DNA from: Chloroflexota bacterium
Lineage (GTDB): Bacteria > Chloroflexota > Limnocylindria > P2-11E
DNA length: 64,000 bases
Assembly (NCBI GenBank): GCA_005883625.1
Contig: VBDU01000076.1
Coordinates: 62,001-126,000, forward strand
Reading direction: 5' to 3'
The number at the start of each line of letters is the position of its first letter. Within the stretch, counting starts at the first letter, position 1. Below, piece by piece: positions 48,174 to 57,749 of the stretch. Below the pieces are notes generated by a model. The model ran no database searches and was not told the DNA's origin. It worked only from the letters and a program-made list of their open reading frames with translations. A program made the translations under genes and the position numbers.

Positions 48174-48932
48174 TTATCTCCGCGCCGCGTCGACCTCCTG
48201 TGGGCGCCAGTCGCGCACGAGCCGCTCCACCCGCTCGGGCGCGACGGGCTGCGTGATCCACGAGATCCCCGCGATCTGCGCCTGCACCCGCGCGGCGCCC
48301 TCGAACGCGGTCGTCGCCGCCGCGGCGTCCCGGCTCGCGACGAGCCGCTCGATCGCCCCGGCCACCGCCCGTGGGTCGCGCTCGAGGACGGCGAAGAGCT
48401 CCGCGCGCAGGGTCGGTGCGTCCGCGGCCCCGAAGCCACGGCTCCTTCCGAGCTCTCGCGCGACGCGCGAACTGCCGCCCAGCGCGTGCGCCACGGGGAA
48501 AAGGAAGTTCAGCGCCTGCGCGGCGTGGCGTGCCGGCGTCGACCCGAGGTAGGGGCCGAACGAGCGCGCCTGCGGATCGGCGTCGCGCGCGAACGCGAGG
48601 CCGGTCCCATCGTCGTATCGCAGGTACGCCTCGACGGAGTCCGCGACGATCCAGTTGTACGGCGGGCACGACGCCTCGAGGAGACGGCGCTCGACGAACG
48701 CGGCCTCGTGCTCCGAGGCGCACTCGAGCACGTCGACCGCGGCGATCCGCCGCGCCATGCGGCGTAGATGCGGCCGGTCCCGGAGGTCGCCCCAGTAGCT
48801 GCGGACCCGCGAACGGAGCTCGGCCGCGCGACCGACGTAAAGGACGCGACCGCGCGCGTCCCGGAAGCGGTAGACGCCGGGCGAGCGCGGGAGCGTGGCG
48901 AGGCGATCCGCCAACGCGCCCGCCGCCGGCAT
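48174..48932 (-). CDS. GIY-YIG domain protein (UvrC N-terminal-like)
   Basis: LPRSPGVYRFRDARGRVLYVGRAAELRSRVRSYW; EHEAAFVERRLLEASCPPYN. Confidence 0.8.
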   Translation of the reverse strand: MPAAGALADRLATLPRSPGVYRFRDARGRVLYVGRAAELRSRVRSYWGDLRDRPHLRRMARRIAAVDVLECASEHEAAFVERRLLEASCPPYNWIVADSVEAYLRYDDGTGLAFARDADPQARSFGPYLGSTPARHAAQALNFLFPVAHALGGSSRVARELGRSRGFGAADAPTLRAELFAVLERDPRAVAGAIERLVASRDAAAATTAFEGAARVQAQIAGISWITQPVAPERVERLVRDWRPQEVDAARR

Positions 48933-49981
48933 CAGGCGGTGCCGCCCTCCGCGTACCGGCGCGCGTCGCCGATGCCGATCTCCCAGATGATCGAGGCCCA
49001 CACTGGGGCGAAGCCCAGGCGCGTGTTGATCGCGAGCATCGGTGCGTTCGCGTCCGCATTACCCGTGCGCACGAAGCGCGCGTTCGGCCACTCGCGCAGC
49101 GCGCGCGCGAGCATCGCCGCCTTGAGCCACTTCCCGAGGCCCCGTCCGCGATGCGCTGGGATCACCGCCGTGCCTTGCTGCGAGATGACGTGCGGGATCT
49201 TCGGGTCGTAGGTGAGCTCGGTGAAGCCGGCGGTGTCGCCGGTCGCTTCGTCGATCACCAGGGCGAGACGGCGCTCACGCCCGGCCTCACGACGCGAGCG
49301 GTCCCACTCGCGGATGAGCTCCGGCGTGTGATGCCAGTCCTCGATGCCGGATTCGCCGCGCGGCGCCGTGTTCATCGTGTCGTACGCGACGATAACGTTG
49401 CGCACGAGGGCATCCGGCACGTCGGCGTCGATCCACTCGAGCCGGTACCCCCCGGGCCGGAGCGCGCTCCACTCGCGCACGAGATCGCGATCGAGCTCGC
49501 GTAGGTCGAGCTGGTTCACGTGCGCACGGAGCGTCTCGTGCGCGCCGATGCGGCGCGCGAACGCCTCACCGGCCGGGACGCGGTCGTTCGTGTAGTGCTC
49601 GAACACGATGTCGTCGCCGTCGCCCGCCGAACGGACGACCTCGCGGTAGAGCGCGCGGCCGATCCCGCGTCGGCGGTGCGCCGGCAGGACGCTCACGCCG
49701 GCCTCGCGGAGATGCTTGTTCGTGTCGGCCACGAACTGCCCGAGGGAGGCCTGCGCGACGACCGTTCCGGCAGCGTCCCGCGCGAGCCATTCCCGCATCC
49801 GGAACATTTTGGGCCGCGCCCGCGCGCGGGCCGCGATCGCCGCGGCCGGCACGGGCGGATCGTCCGGGAGGTACTCACGCTGCAGCGCGTTGCGCAGCGC
49901 CGCGACCTCGGCGACGAGCGGCTCAGGCGCGCTCGGGAGGTCGAGCTGCTCGATCGTGAACGCGCGAGAGGCCGTCTGCAT
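48932..49981 (-). CDS. Tandem GNAT acetyltransferase
   Basis: [20 protein letters not shown] and [20 protein letters not shown]: two acetyl-CoA binding motifs. Confidence 0.85.
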   Translation of the reverse strand: MQTASRAFTIEQLDLPSAPEPLVAEVAALRNALQREYLPDDPPVPAAAIAARARARPKMFRMREWLARDAAGTVVAQASLGQFVADTNKHLREAGVSVLPAHRRRGIGRALYREVVRSAGDGDDIVFEHYTNDRVPAGEAFARRIGAHETLRAHVNQLDLRELDRDLVREWSALRPGGYRLEWIDADVPDALVRNVIVAYDTMNTAPRGESGIEDWHHTPELIREWDRSRREAGRERRLALVIDEATGDTAGFTELTYDPKIPHVISQQGTAVIPAHRGRGLGKWLKAAMLARALREWPNARFVRTGNADANAPMLAINTRLGFAPVWASIIWEIGIGDARRYAEGGTA

Positions 49982-50121
49982 CGGTCTTGCATCATGGCAT
50001 TCGTCGCGCCACGCGCTCCGTCAATTTCGGCATAGAGACGGACTCGCGACGTGGCCAGCGCACGGCCGACCATTCTTTTCCGGTAGACTTCATCGCGAAG
50101 GAAATCAAGAAAGGACAACGG

Positions 50122-50394
50122 GTGCCGTCAGCAACGATCCCCAACAAAGGCGAGGTCATCGCGGCCAACCGCCGCGATGCGAAGGACACCGGTTCGCCGG
50201 AGGTCCAGATCGCCATCCTCACCGCGCGGATCAAGCACCTCACCGAGCATCTGCGGACCGCGCACCACGACAGCGCGAGCCGTCGCGGTCTGCTCATGAT
50301 GGTCGGCCAGAGGCGACGGCTCCTCGCCTATCTGCACCGAAAGAGCCCGGAGCGCTACCAGGAGATCCTCGGGCGACTCGGTCTGCGGCGGTGA
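50122..50394 (+). CDS. rpsO: 30S ribosomal protein S15
   Basis: [50 protein letters not shown]. Confidence 0.95.
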   Translation: MPSATIPNKGEVIAANRRDAKDTGSPEVQIAILTARIKHLTEHLRTAHHDSASRRGLLMMVGQRRRLLAYLHRKSPERYQEILGRLGLRR

Positions 50395-50435
50395 GCCCCG
50401 CGTAGGTCTCGCGCCGGCATCCGAGCAAACACCAC

Positions 50436-52688
50436 ATGTCGATAACCAGAGCCCAGGCCGTCATCAACGGCAAGCCCCTCGTCTTCGAGACCGGAAAGCT
50501 GGCCGAGCAGGCCGGTGGCGCGGTCACCGTCCGTTACGGCGACACGATCGTCTTCGCGGCGGCCACGGTCTCGCCGACCATCCGGCCCGGCATCGACTTC
50601 TTCCCGCTCACCGTCGACTTCGAGGAGCGCCTCTACGCGGCCTGCAAGATCCCCGGCTCGTTCCCGCGCCGCGAGGGCCGGCCGTCCGAGGAGGGCATCC
50701 TCACCGCACGACTCACCGACCGACCCATCCGGCCACTTTTCCCGAAGGGGTTCCGCAACGACGTCCAGATCGTCGTCTCGCCGTTCAGCGCCGACCAGGA
50801 GAACGAACCCGACATCCTCTCGGTGAACGCCGCGTCCGCCGCCCTCGCGATCTCGAACGCGCCGTTCGACGGACCGATCGGCTGCGTTCGGGTCGGGACG
50901 GTCGACGGCACGCTCACGCTGAATCCCACGATCCAGGAGCTCGAGACGAGCGAGATGGATTTCGTCATCGCCGGCACCCGCGACGCGATCATGATGCTCG
51001 AGGCGGGCGCGAACCAGGTGACCGAGGAACGGTTCGTCGAAGCACTGCGGCTTGCGCAGCCCGCCATCGCGGAGCTCATCACCGCGCAGGAGGCGCTCGT
51101 CCGCGCCGTCGGAAAGCCGAAGATCGAGTGGACGCCGGAGAAGGTCGATCCAGCCAAGGAGGCGAGGGTCGCCGAGTTCTTCAAGGACAGGATCCGTGGC
51201 AAGGTCCGCAACCCCGACAAGGCGCAGCGCGAGGTCGGCCTCGACGAGCTCAAGCGCGAGGGCATTGCCGCGCTGGTGTCCCGTGGGGGGTCCGAGGGGG
51301 GCGTAGCCCCCAGCGATTCGATCAGCGAGGCGGACGTCAGCCTGACCTTCGACGCACTCCTCAAGAAGGAGATCCGCCGCGCCATCCTCGACGAGGGCAT
51401 CCGACCGGATGGCCGGGGCCTGAAGGACATCCGGCCGCTCTCGATCGAGGTCGGCGTCCTCCCGCGCACGCACGGCTCCGCGCTCTTCCAACGCGGCCAG
51501 ACCCAGATCCTCTCGGTCGTCACGCTGGGCCCGGGCGGCGACGAGCAGATCATCGACACCCTGTCGCCCGTCGAGTCCAAGCGCTACCTGCACCACTACA
51601 ACTTCCCGCCGTATTCGGTCGGGGAGGTCCGGCCGCTCCGCGGCGCGAGCCGTCGCGACATCGGGCACGGCGCGCTGGCCGAGCGGGCGCTCCTTCCGGT
51701 CATCCCGCCGAAGGAGGAGTTCCCGTACACGATCCGCGTGGTCTCCGAGACACTCGGCTCGAACGGCTCCACGTCGATGGCCGCGACGTGCGGCTCGACG
51801 CTCTCGCTCATGGACGCGGGCGTGCCGATCAAGGGGATGATCGGCGGCATCTCGATCGGCCTCGTCACGGACGAGGGCGGCGGCTACAAGCTACTCACCG
51901 ACATCCAGGGCATGGAAGACAACTACGGCGACATGGACTTCAAGGTCACGGGCTCGGAGCGCGGCATCACCGGGATCCAGCTCGACATCAAGGTACGGGG
52001 CCTCTCGATCGAGATCATCAAGAGCGCCCTCGCGCAGGCGCGCGAGGCGCGGATGACGATCCTCGACGCGATGCGCCAGGTCATCGACACGCCGCGACCG
52101 GACCTCTCGCGCTGGGCGCCGCGGATCGAGACCATCAAGATCCCGCCGGACAAGGTGCGCGAGGTCATCGGCCCCGGTGGCAAGATGGTCCGCGCGATCC
52201 AGGCCGAGACCGCGACGACGATCGAGCTCGAGGACGACGGCACCGTGCGCATCACCGGCGCGAAGGCCGAGGGCCGCGAGAAGGCGCGGGCGATGATCGA
52301 GGGGCTGACGAAGGAGCCCGAGGTCGGCGAGGTCTACCAGGGCAAGGTCACGCGGATCATGAGCATCGGCGCGTTCGTCGAGTACCTCCCGGGCAAGGAA
52401 GGCCTCGTGCGGATCTCCGAGCTGTCGCAGGATCGCGTCGGCCGGGTCGAGGACGTCGTCAAGGTCGGTGACGCGGTGACCGTCAAGATCGCCGAGGTCG
52501 ACCGGCAAGGCCGGGTCAACCTCTCGATGCGCGCGGTGGGCGAGGGCGACGGCGACGGCTACGAGACCCGCCAGCGCGCGGAACGGGACCGCTACCGCGA
52601 CCGTGACCAAGGCGGCGGGTTCCGCCGCGGGCCGGGCGGGCCCGGCGGCGGAGGGGGATTCCGGCGAGGCGGTCCGCCGCGCGGCTAG
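50436..52688 (+). CDS. pnp: Polyribonucleotide nucleotidyltransferase
   Basis: FPRREGRPSEEGILTARLTDRPIRPLFPKGF; KH/S1 C-terminus VREVIGPGGKMVRAIQ, GKVTRIMSIGAFVEYLPGKEGLVRISEL. Confidence 0.97.
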   Translation: MSITRAQAVINGKPLVFETGKLAEQAGGAVTVRYGDTIVFAAATVSPTIRPGIDFFPLTVDFEERLYAACKIPGSFPRREGRPSEEGILTARLTDRPIRPLFPKGFRNDVQIVVSPFSADQENEPDILSVNAASAALAISNAPFDGPIGCVRVGTVDGTLTLNPTIQELETSEMDFVIAGTRDAIMMLEAGANQVTEERFVEALRLAQPAIAELITAQEALVRAVGKPKIEWTPEKVDPAKEARVAEFFKDRIRGKVRNPDKAQREVGLDELKREGIAALVSRGGSEGGVAPSDSISEADVSLTFDALLKKEIRRAILDEGIRPDGRGLKDIRPLSIEVGVLPRTHGSALFQRGQTQILSVVTLGPGGDEQIIDTLSPVESKRYLHHYNFPPYSVGEVRPLRGASRRDIGHGALAERALLPVIPPKEEFPYTIRVVSETLGSNGSTSMAATCGSTLSLMDAGVPIKGMIGGISIGLVTDEGGGYKLLTDIQGMEDNYGDMDFKVTGSERGITGIQLDIKVRGLSIEIIKSALAQAREARMTILDAMRQVIDTPRPDLSRWAPRIETIKIPPDKVREVIGPGGKMVRAIQAETATTIELEDDGTVRITGAKAEGREKARAMIEGLTKEPEVGEVYQGKVTRIMSIGAFVEYLPGKEGLVRISELSQDRVGRVEDVVKVGDAVTVKIAEVDRQGRVNLSMRAVGEGDGDGYETRQRAERDRYRDRDQGGGFRRGPGGPGGGGGFRRGGPPRG
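51282..51314 (+). repeat. GC palindrome family 1, copy inside pnp
   Basis: CGTGGGGGGTCCGAGGGGGGCGTAGCCCCCAGC. Confidence 0.65.
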
Positions 52689-52694
52689 AACGAT

Positions 52695-53417
52695 CTGCTC
52701 AGCCTGATCCTGCCTGCCTACAACGAGGCGCGGCGCGTGGAGGAGAGCCTCACGCGCTGCGTCGAGTTCTTCCGCGGGCGAGGCCTCGGCGCGGAGATCA
52801 TCCTCGCGGATGACGGTTCGAGCGACGCGACCGTGGACATCTTCCACCGCGCGAAGACGGCCCTCCCGCAGGCCGGGCTGACCTTCAAGGTCCTGCACCT
52901 GCCGCACAAGGGAAAGGGAGCCGCGGTCCGCGCCGGCGTGAAGGCCGCGACCGGCGATCCGATCGCATTCCTCGACGCAGATCTCACGATCCCGATCGAC
53001 ATCCTCGATCTCTTCCTTCAGGCGCTCGCGAGCGGCGCGGACGTCGCCATCGCGTCGCGGTACATGCCGGGATCGATCGTCGACCGGCCCTGGTGGCGCC
53101 GCGTCATGGGCGACGTCTACCGCTGGTTCGTGCACCTCCTCGTGCCGACCGACATCCGCGACACGCAGTGCGGCGGAAAGATGTACACCGCCGAGGCGGC
53201 GAAGGATCTCTTCGGGCGGCAGCGGCTCGACGGCTTCGCGTTCGACGCGGAGGTCTTGTTCCTCGCGCGCCGCGCGGGCTATCGCGTCCGCGAGATCCCC
53301 TTCGCCCTCCGTCAGCGCCGCGAGACGAGCGTCGACTTCCTCAGCGACGCTCCGCGGATGTTCCGCGACCTGTTCCTCATCCGCATCAACGCGCTGCGCG
53401 GGCTGTATCGGGCATGA
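52695..53417 (+). CDS. Family 2 glycosyltransferase (dolichyl-phosphate-type); proposed CTG start
   Basis: LLSLILPAYNEARRVEESLTRC...IILADDGSSDATVDIF...KGKGAAVRAGVKAATGDPIAFLDADLTIP; the LPAYNE strand lies upstream of the first GTG (52737). Confidence 0.85.
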   Translation: MLSLILPAYNEARRVEESLTRCVEFFRGRGLGAEIILADDGSSDATVDIFHRAKTALPQAGLTFKVLHLPHKGKGAAVRAGVKAATGDPIAFLDADLTIPIDILDLFLQALASGADVAIASRYMPGSIVDRPWWRRVMGDVYRWFVHLLVPTDIRDTQCGGKMYTAEAAKDLFGRQRLDGFAFDAEVLFLARRAGYRVREIPFALRQRRETSVDFLSDAPRMFRDLFLIRINALRGLYRA

Positions 53418-54202
53418 CGCTCGTCGTCACCGCAGACGACCTCGGGCTCTCGCCCGGCGTGACGAAGGGCATCCTCGAATCGCACCGCCGCGGCGTCGTC
53501 CGATCCGCGTCGCTCGTCGTCACCTTCGCGGCCGCCGAGGAGGCCGCCGCGCTCGCCCGGGCCGAGCACGATCTCGAGGTCGGCCTCCACCTCGACCTCG
53601 TCGGCGGCGGACCCATCGCCGATCCGGCATCCATACCGAGCCTGTGCGACGACGACGGACGGTTCCATCCCCTCGCGGAGTTCGCCCGCAGGCTCGCGAT
53701 CGGACGCATCCGCGCGCACGAGCTCGCCGCCGAGGTCCGCGCGCAGGTCGCCCTCGCGCGCCGTTGGGGAGTCCCGGCGCTCGCCTGGGACTCGCATCGG
53801 CACGTGCACCTCATGCCGCCCGTCGCCCGCGTCGTGAGCCGCGTCGCGCGTGAGGAAGGCGTGCGCTGGGTGCGCCGCGGCACCGCGCCGCGCTGGCCCG
53901 GGGCGAAGGGCGCCGCGATCCACGCCGCCTCGCTCGTGAGCGCGCTCGCGTACCGCGGCATCGCGGGCAACGCCTGGTACGTCGACCTCACCGGCAGCCG
54001 GCCCCGCCTGGATGCGACCGGCCTGGCGCTCCTCCCGGCTTACGGCCGGCTGGGCGAGATCGGTGCGCACCCCGGCTACGTCGACGCCGAGCTCCGGCGG
54101 GTCGATCCGGTCCTCGCCGAGCGCGAGGCGGATCTCGCGCTCCTCACCGACCCGCTCGTCCGCGCCGCGCTCGACGGCGCGATCCGCTGGCGCGTTCCGT
54201 AA
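53414..54202 (+). CDS. YdjC/ChbG-like carbohydrate deacetylase
   Basis: LVVTADDLGLSPGVTKGILESHRRGVV; VGLHLDLVGG; WDSHRHVHLMPPVA. Confidence 0.85.
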   Translation: MTLVVTADDLGLSPGVTKGILESHRRGVVRSASLVVTFAAAEEAAALARAEHDLEVGLHLDLVGGGPIADPASIPSLCDDDGRFHPLAEFARRLAIGRIRAHELAAEVRAQVALARRWGVPALAWDSHRHVHLMPPVARVVSRVAREEGVRWVRRGTAPRWPGAKGAAIHAASLVSALAYRGIAGNAWYVDLTGSRPRLDATGLALLPAYGRLGEIGAHPGYVDAELRRVDPVLAEREADLALLTDPLVRAALDGAIRWRVP

Positions 54203-54874
54203 GTGCCGGGCTCGCGCACGAGCGGCGCGCTCAACCGTGCGGTCCACCGGTACCGCTCCGCGCCGCTCGGCGCGCGCCTCTTCGTCCACGGGCGTGCATT
54301 CCTTTCCGACCTGGCGTTCATCGAGCGCTACGTCCCGCGTACCGGGTTCATCGTCGATCTCGGCTGCGGGCATGGGCTCTTCGCCTGCGTCCTGCGTGAG
54401 GCCTCCGACACGCGACGCGTCCTCGGGATCGACCTCGATCCGGACAAGATCGAGATCGCGCGGGGCGCGATCCGCGACACGCAGTGGCTGCGGTTCGAGG
54501 TGGCTGACATGGTCGCCGACGCGCCGCCGAAGTGCGACGCGGTGACGATCGTGGACGTCCTCTATCTCCTTCCGTTCGAGGCCCAGGAGCGGGTCCTGCG
54601 GAACGTCGCCTCGGCGCTTGGCGAAGGCGGTCCGCTCATCGTCAAAGCGCAGGAGCGCCGCACCGACGCGCGTTACGTGCTCACCTACGCGCAGGAGCTC
54701 GTCACCGTCGGCCTGGGCTTCACGCGCGGCGGGCGGGAGCGGTTCTTCTTTCCGTCGCGCGAGGACGCCCTCGCGATGTTCGAGCGCGCGGGATTCGCTA
54801 TCGAGGTCGTCGACATGCCGCGCCGCCCGTACACGGATGTCCTCTACCTGGGACGGAAGAAGCCGGCGCTCTAG
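54203..54874 (+). CDS. Class I SAM-dependent methyltransferase
   Basis: GFIVDLGCGHGLFACVLRE...VLGIDLDPDKIEIA. Confidence 0.85.
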   Translation: MPGSRTSGALNRAVHRYRSAPLGARLFVHGRAFLSDLAFIERYVPRTGFIVDLGCGHGLFACVLREASDTRRVLGIDLDPDKIEIARGAIRDTQWLRFEVADMVADAPPKCDAVTIVDVLYLLPFEAQERVLRNVASALGEGGPLIVKAQERRTDARYVLTYAQELVTVGLGFTRGGRERFFFPSREDALAMFERAGFAIEVVDMPRRPYTDVLYLGRKKPAL

Positions 54875-55458
54875 GGGTTCAAGAGGCGGATGCGGAACTC
54901 CCAGGGGCCCGCCGTCCGCTGCGAGTCGACCATCTCGGATCCGGAGAGCGTCGACCAGACGACCTCGGCGACGCGGAGCCGGAGCTCGCGCGCGCCCTCG
55001 GGCACGGCCGGCGCGAACGCCGACGCCATACGCCAGACGACGCCCCCGCCATCCGTGCCGCCACCGCTCCCGCCGTACGGTCGCTCCTTGTAGGCGGTGC
55101 CGCGGTCGTCCGTCGCCTGGACCTCGAAGCGGGGAAGCCCAAAGGCGTCGCCGGGACCGCCGGTGACCCCGTGCTGGACGAGGTGGAACTGCGCGACGGC
55201 GCCGTCGCGGTAGAGCTCGACCGCGAGGAGCGTGAGGGCGATCTCGGACGAGCCGGCCCGTTCGCCGACGCCGATCACTCGGAGCACGTCGGTGAGCCTC
55301 TGCTTCTGAAAGGCTTCGCGGTCGATCCGCCGGCCAGGCCTGGCGTAGCTCTTGGCTTTGAAGACGGGCGTGCGTCCGCTGGTCTCGTCCGACCCCATCA
55401 CGACGAGCGCAGCACGCGAAATGCCATCGAAGAACAGCCGCCCTGCCGCCATAATCAC
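54871..55458 (-). CDS. Hypothetical protein
   Basis: Complete ORF in a gap between two + genes; no family recognised. Confidence 0.5.
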   Translation of the reverse strand: MIMAAGRLFFDGISRAALVVMGSDETSGRTPVFKAKSYARPGRRIDREAFQKQRLTDVLRVIGVGERAGSSEIALTLLAVELYRDGAVAQFHLVQHGVTGGPGDAFGLPRFEVQATDDRGTAYKERPYGGSGGGTDGGGVVWRMASAFAPAVPEGARELRLRVAEVVWSTLSGSEMVDSQRTAGPWEFRIRLLNP

Positions 55459-55463
55459 GCGCG

Positions 55464-56090
55464 GTGAACGATGCGGCCCCGATGGACCTGAACGCTGTCG
55501 CCGCCGAGATCCGTGCCTGCCGGGCCTGCCCGCTCCACCGAAGCGCCCGCCAGGCCGTCCCCGGCGACGGCACCGGCGAGTCCGGCCTGTTCTTCTTGGG
55601 CGAGGCCCCCGGGTACCACGAGGACGTGCAAGGCAAGCCGTTCGTCGGCGCCGCGGGCCAGTTCCTGGACGAGCTCCTCGCCGGGATCGGCCTCGACCGG
55701 CGGAAGGTGTTCATCACGAACGTCGTCCGGCACCGGCCGCCCGAAAATCGCGACCCGCTCCCGGACGAGGTCGCCGCCTGCGACGTCTGGCTTCGCCGAC
55801 ACCTCGAGGTGCTGCGCCCGCGGGTCATCGTGACGCTGGGCCGGCACGCGATGGGCAAGTTCTTCCCGGGCGAATCCATCTCGCGCATCCACGGCAAGCC
55901 GCGGCTGAAGGACGGGCTCGTCATCTTCCCCGTCTACCACCCGGCGGCGGCGCTTCACCAGCCCGCGCTTCGCGACGCGCTCTTCGCGGACTTCGCCGCG
56001 CTCGCCCTCTACCTCGCGCGACCTCCCGCTCCCAAGCCCGAGGCCGAAGAGGCGAAGAGGCCGGCGGAGCAGATCACGCTCTTTGGCTAG
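55464..56090 (+). CDS. Uracil-DNA glycosylase (family 4-type)
   Basis: IRACRACPLHRSARQAVPGDG...LFFLGEAPGYHEDVQGKPFVGAAGQFLDELL; VFITNVVRHRPPENRDP. Confidence 0.9.
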   Translation: MNDAAPMDLNAVAAEIRACRACPLHRSARQAVPGDGTGESGLFFLGEAPGYHEDVQGKPFVGAAGQFLDELLAGIGLDRRKVFITNVVRHRPPENRDPLPDEVAACDVWLRRHLEVLRPRVIVTLGRHAMGKFFPGESISRIHGKPRLKDGLVIFPVYHPAAALHQPALRDALFADFAALALYLARPPAPKPEAEEAKRPAEQITLFG

Positions 56091-57747
56091 CCCGCTGCGG
56101 GTCATCCCGCTCGGTGGTGTCGGCGAGATCGGGAAGAACATGCTGGCGATCGAATCGGGCGACGACATCGTCGTCATCGACGCCGGCCTCATGTTCCCCG
56201 ACGAAGAGATGCTGGGCATCGATCTCGTCATCCCCGACATCGCCTACCTGCGGCCGCGAAAGTCGCGGATCCGCGGCTTTCTCATGACGCACGCGCACGA
56301 GGACCACATCGGCGCGCTGCCGTACGTGCTTCGCGAGCTCATCGAGGTCCCGATCTACGGCACGAAGCTCACGAACGGCCTCATCCGCACCAAGCTCCGC
56401 GAGCACAAGCTCGCGGACAAGGCGACGTTCCGCGAGATCCGCCCAGGCGAGCCGTTCACCGTCGGCGGCCTGCGCTGCGATTCGTACACCGTCTGCCACA
56501 GCATCCCGGACGCGATCGGCGTGACCATCGAGACGCCGTACGGAACGGTGGTGCATTCGGGCGACTGGAAGTTCGACCATACCCCGGTCGACGGCAGGCA
56601 GACCGACTTCGCCCGGCTCTCCGCGATCGCCGCGAAAGGCGTGCTCCTCCTCATGTCGGACTCGACCCGAGCGGAGGTCCCCGGCTATACGCCGTCCGAG
56701 CGGCACGTCGGTGAGATGTTCGACGCGATCATGTCGCGCGCCCCCGGCCGCGTCATCACGACGACCTTCGCCTCGAACATCTCGCGTATCAAGCAGATCG
56801 TCGAGATCGCCTCCGCATGGGGCCGCAAGACGGCCATCGTGGGCCGTTCGATGGAGAACTACACGAAGACCGCCCGCGAGCTCGGCTACCTCGAGTACCC
56901 CGAGGGCGCGATCGTCCATCCGAACGAGATCGGAAAGCTCCCCGACCAGGAGCTCTGCATCATCACGACCGGGAGCCAGGGCGAGCCCACGAGCGCGCTC
57001 TCGCGCATGGCGCTCGGCGACCATCGGCACGTCGCGGTGAAGGAAGGTGACACGGTCGTCATGTCGGCGACGCCGATCCCAGGCAACGAAGAGCTCGTGA
57101 CGCGAACGATCGACAACCTCTTCAAGCTCGGCGCGGAGGTCATCTACGACCCCGCGACGCGCCCGCACGTGTCGGGACACGCGAGCCAGGAGGAGCTGAA
57201 GCTCCTCCTCAACATCCTCCGGCCGACGTACTTCGTGCCCATCCATGGCGAGTACCGGATGCTGGTGCGGCATGCCCGGATCGCCATGGACCTGGGCGTC
57301 GAAGCGAAGAACGCGTTCGTCCTCACGAACGGCGACGTCCTCGAGATCGACGCGAAGGGCGCCCGGGTGGGGGAGAAGGTCCAGTCGGGCGTGGTCTACG
57401 TCGACGGCCTGGGTGTCGGCGACGTCGGGCAATCGGTGATGCGCGACCGCTGGTCGATCGGCAGCGACGGCATCTTCCTCGTCGTCGTGACGATCGAGCA
57501 GCGCACCGGCGCGGTCGTCGCGGGCCCTGACATCGTCACGAAGGGCTTCGTGCCCGAGCACGATGCCGCCGAGATCGTCGAGCTCGCGAAGCAGCGGGTC
57601 CTCGATGGCCTGGCGGAGGCGCAGACCGGCGAGCACCTGGCCGAGCCCGCCGCGCTCAAGGACGCGATCCACAGCAGCGTCGCTTCGTTCCTCTACGAGC
57701 GGACGAAGCGCCGTCCGATGGTGCTGCCCGTGATCATGCAGGTATAG
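56083..57747 (+). CDS. Ribonuclease J
   Basis: RVIPLGGVGEIGKNMLAIE; MTHAHEDHIGALPYV; HVSGHASQEELKLLLNILRPTYFVPIHGEYRM. Confidence 0.95.
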   Translation: MASPLRVIPLGGVGEIGKNMLAIESGDDIVVIDAGLMFPDEEMLGIDLVIPDIAYLRPRKSRIRGFLMTHAHEDHIGALPYVLRELIEVPIYGTKLTNGLIRTKLREHKLADKATFREIRPGEPFTVGGLRCDSYTVCHSIPDAIGVTIETPYGTVVHSGDWKFDHTPVDGRQTDFARLSAIAAKGVLLLMSDSTRAEVPGYTPSERHVGEMFDAIMSRAPGRVITTTFASNISRIKQIVEIASAWGRKTAIVGRSMENYTKTARELGYLEYPEGAIVHPNEIGKLPDQELCIITTGSQGEPTSALSRMALGDHRHVAVKEGDTVVMSATPIPGNEELVTRTIDNLFKLGAEVIYDPATRPHVSGHASQEELKLLLNILRPTYFVPIHGEYRMLVRHARIAMDLGVEAKNAFVLTNGDVLEIDAKGARVGEKVQSGVVYVDGLGVGDVGQSVMRDRWSIGSDGIFLVVVTIEQRTGAVVAGPDIVTKGFVPEHDAAEIVELAKQRVLDGLAEAQTGEHLAEPAALKDAIHSSVASFLYERTKRRPMVLPVIMQV

Positions 57748-57749
57748 CG

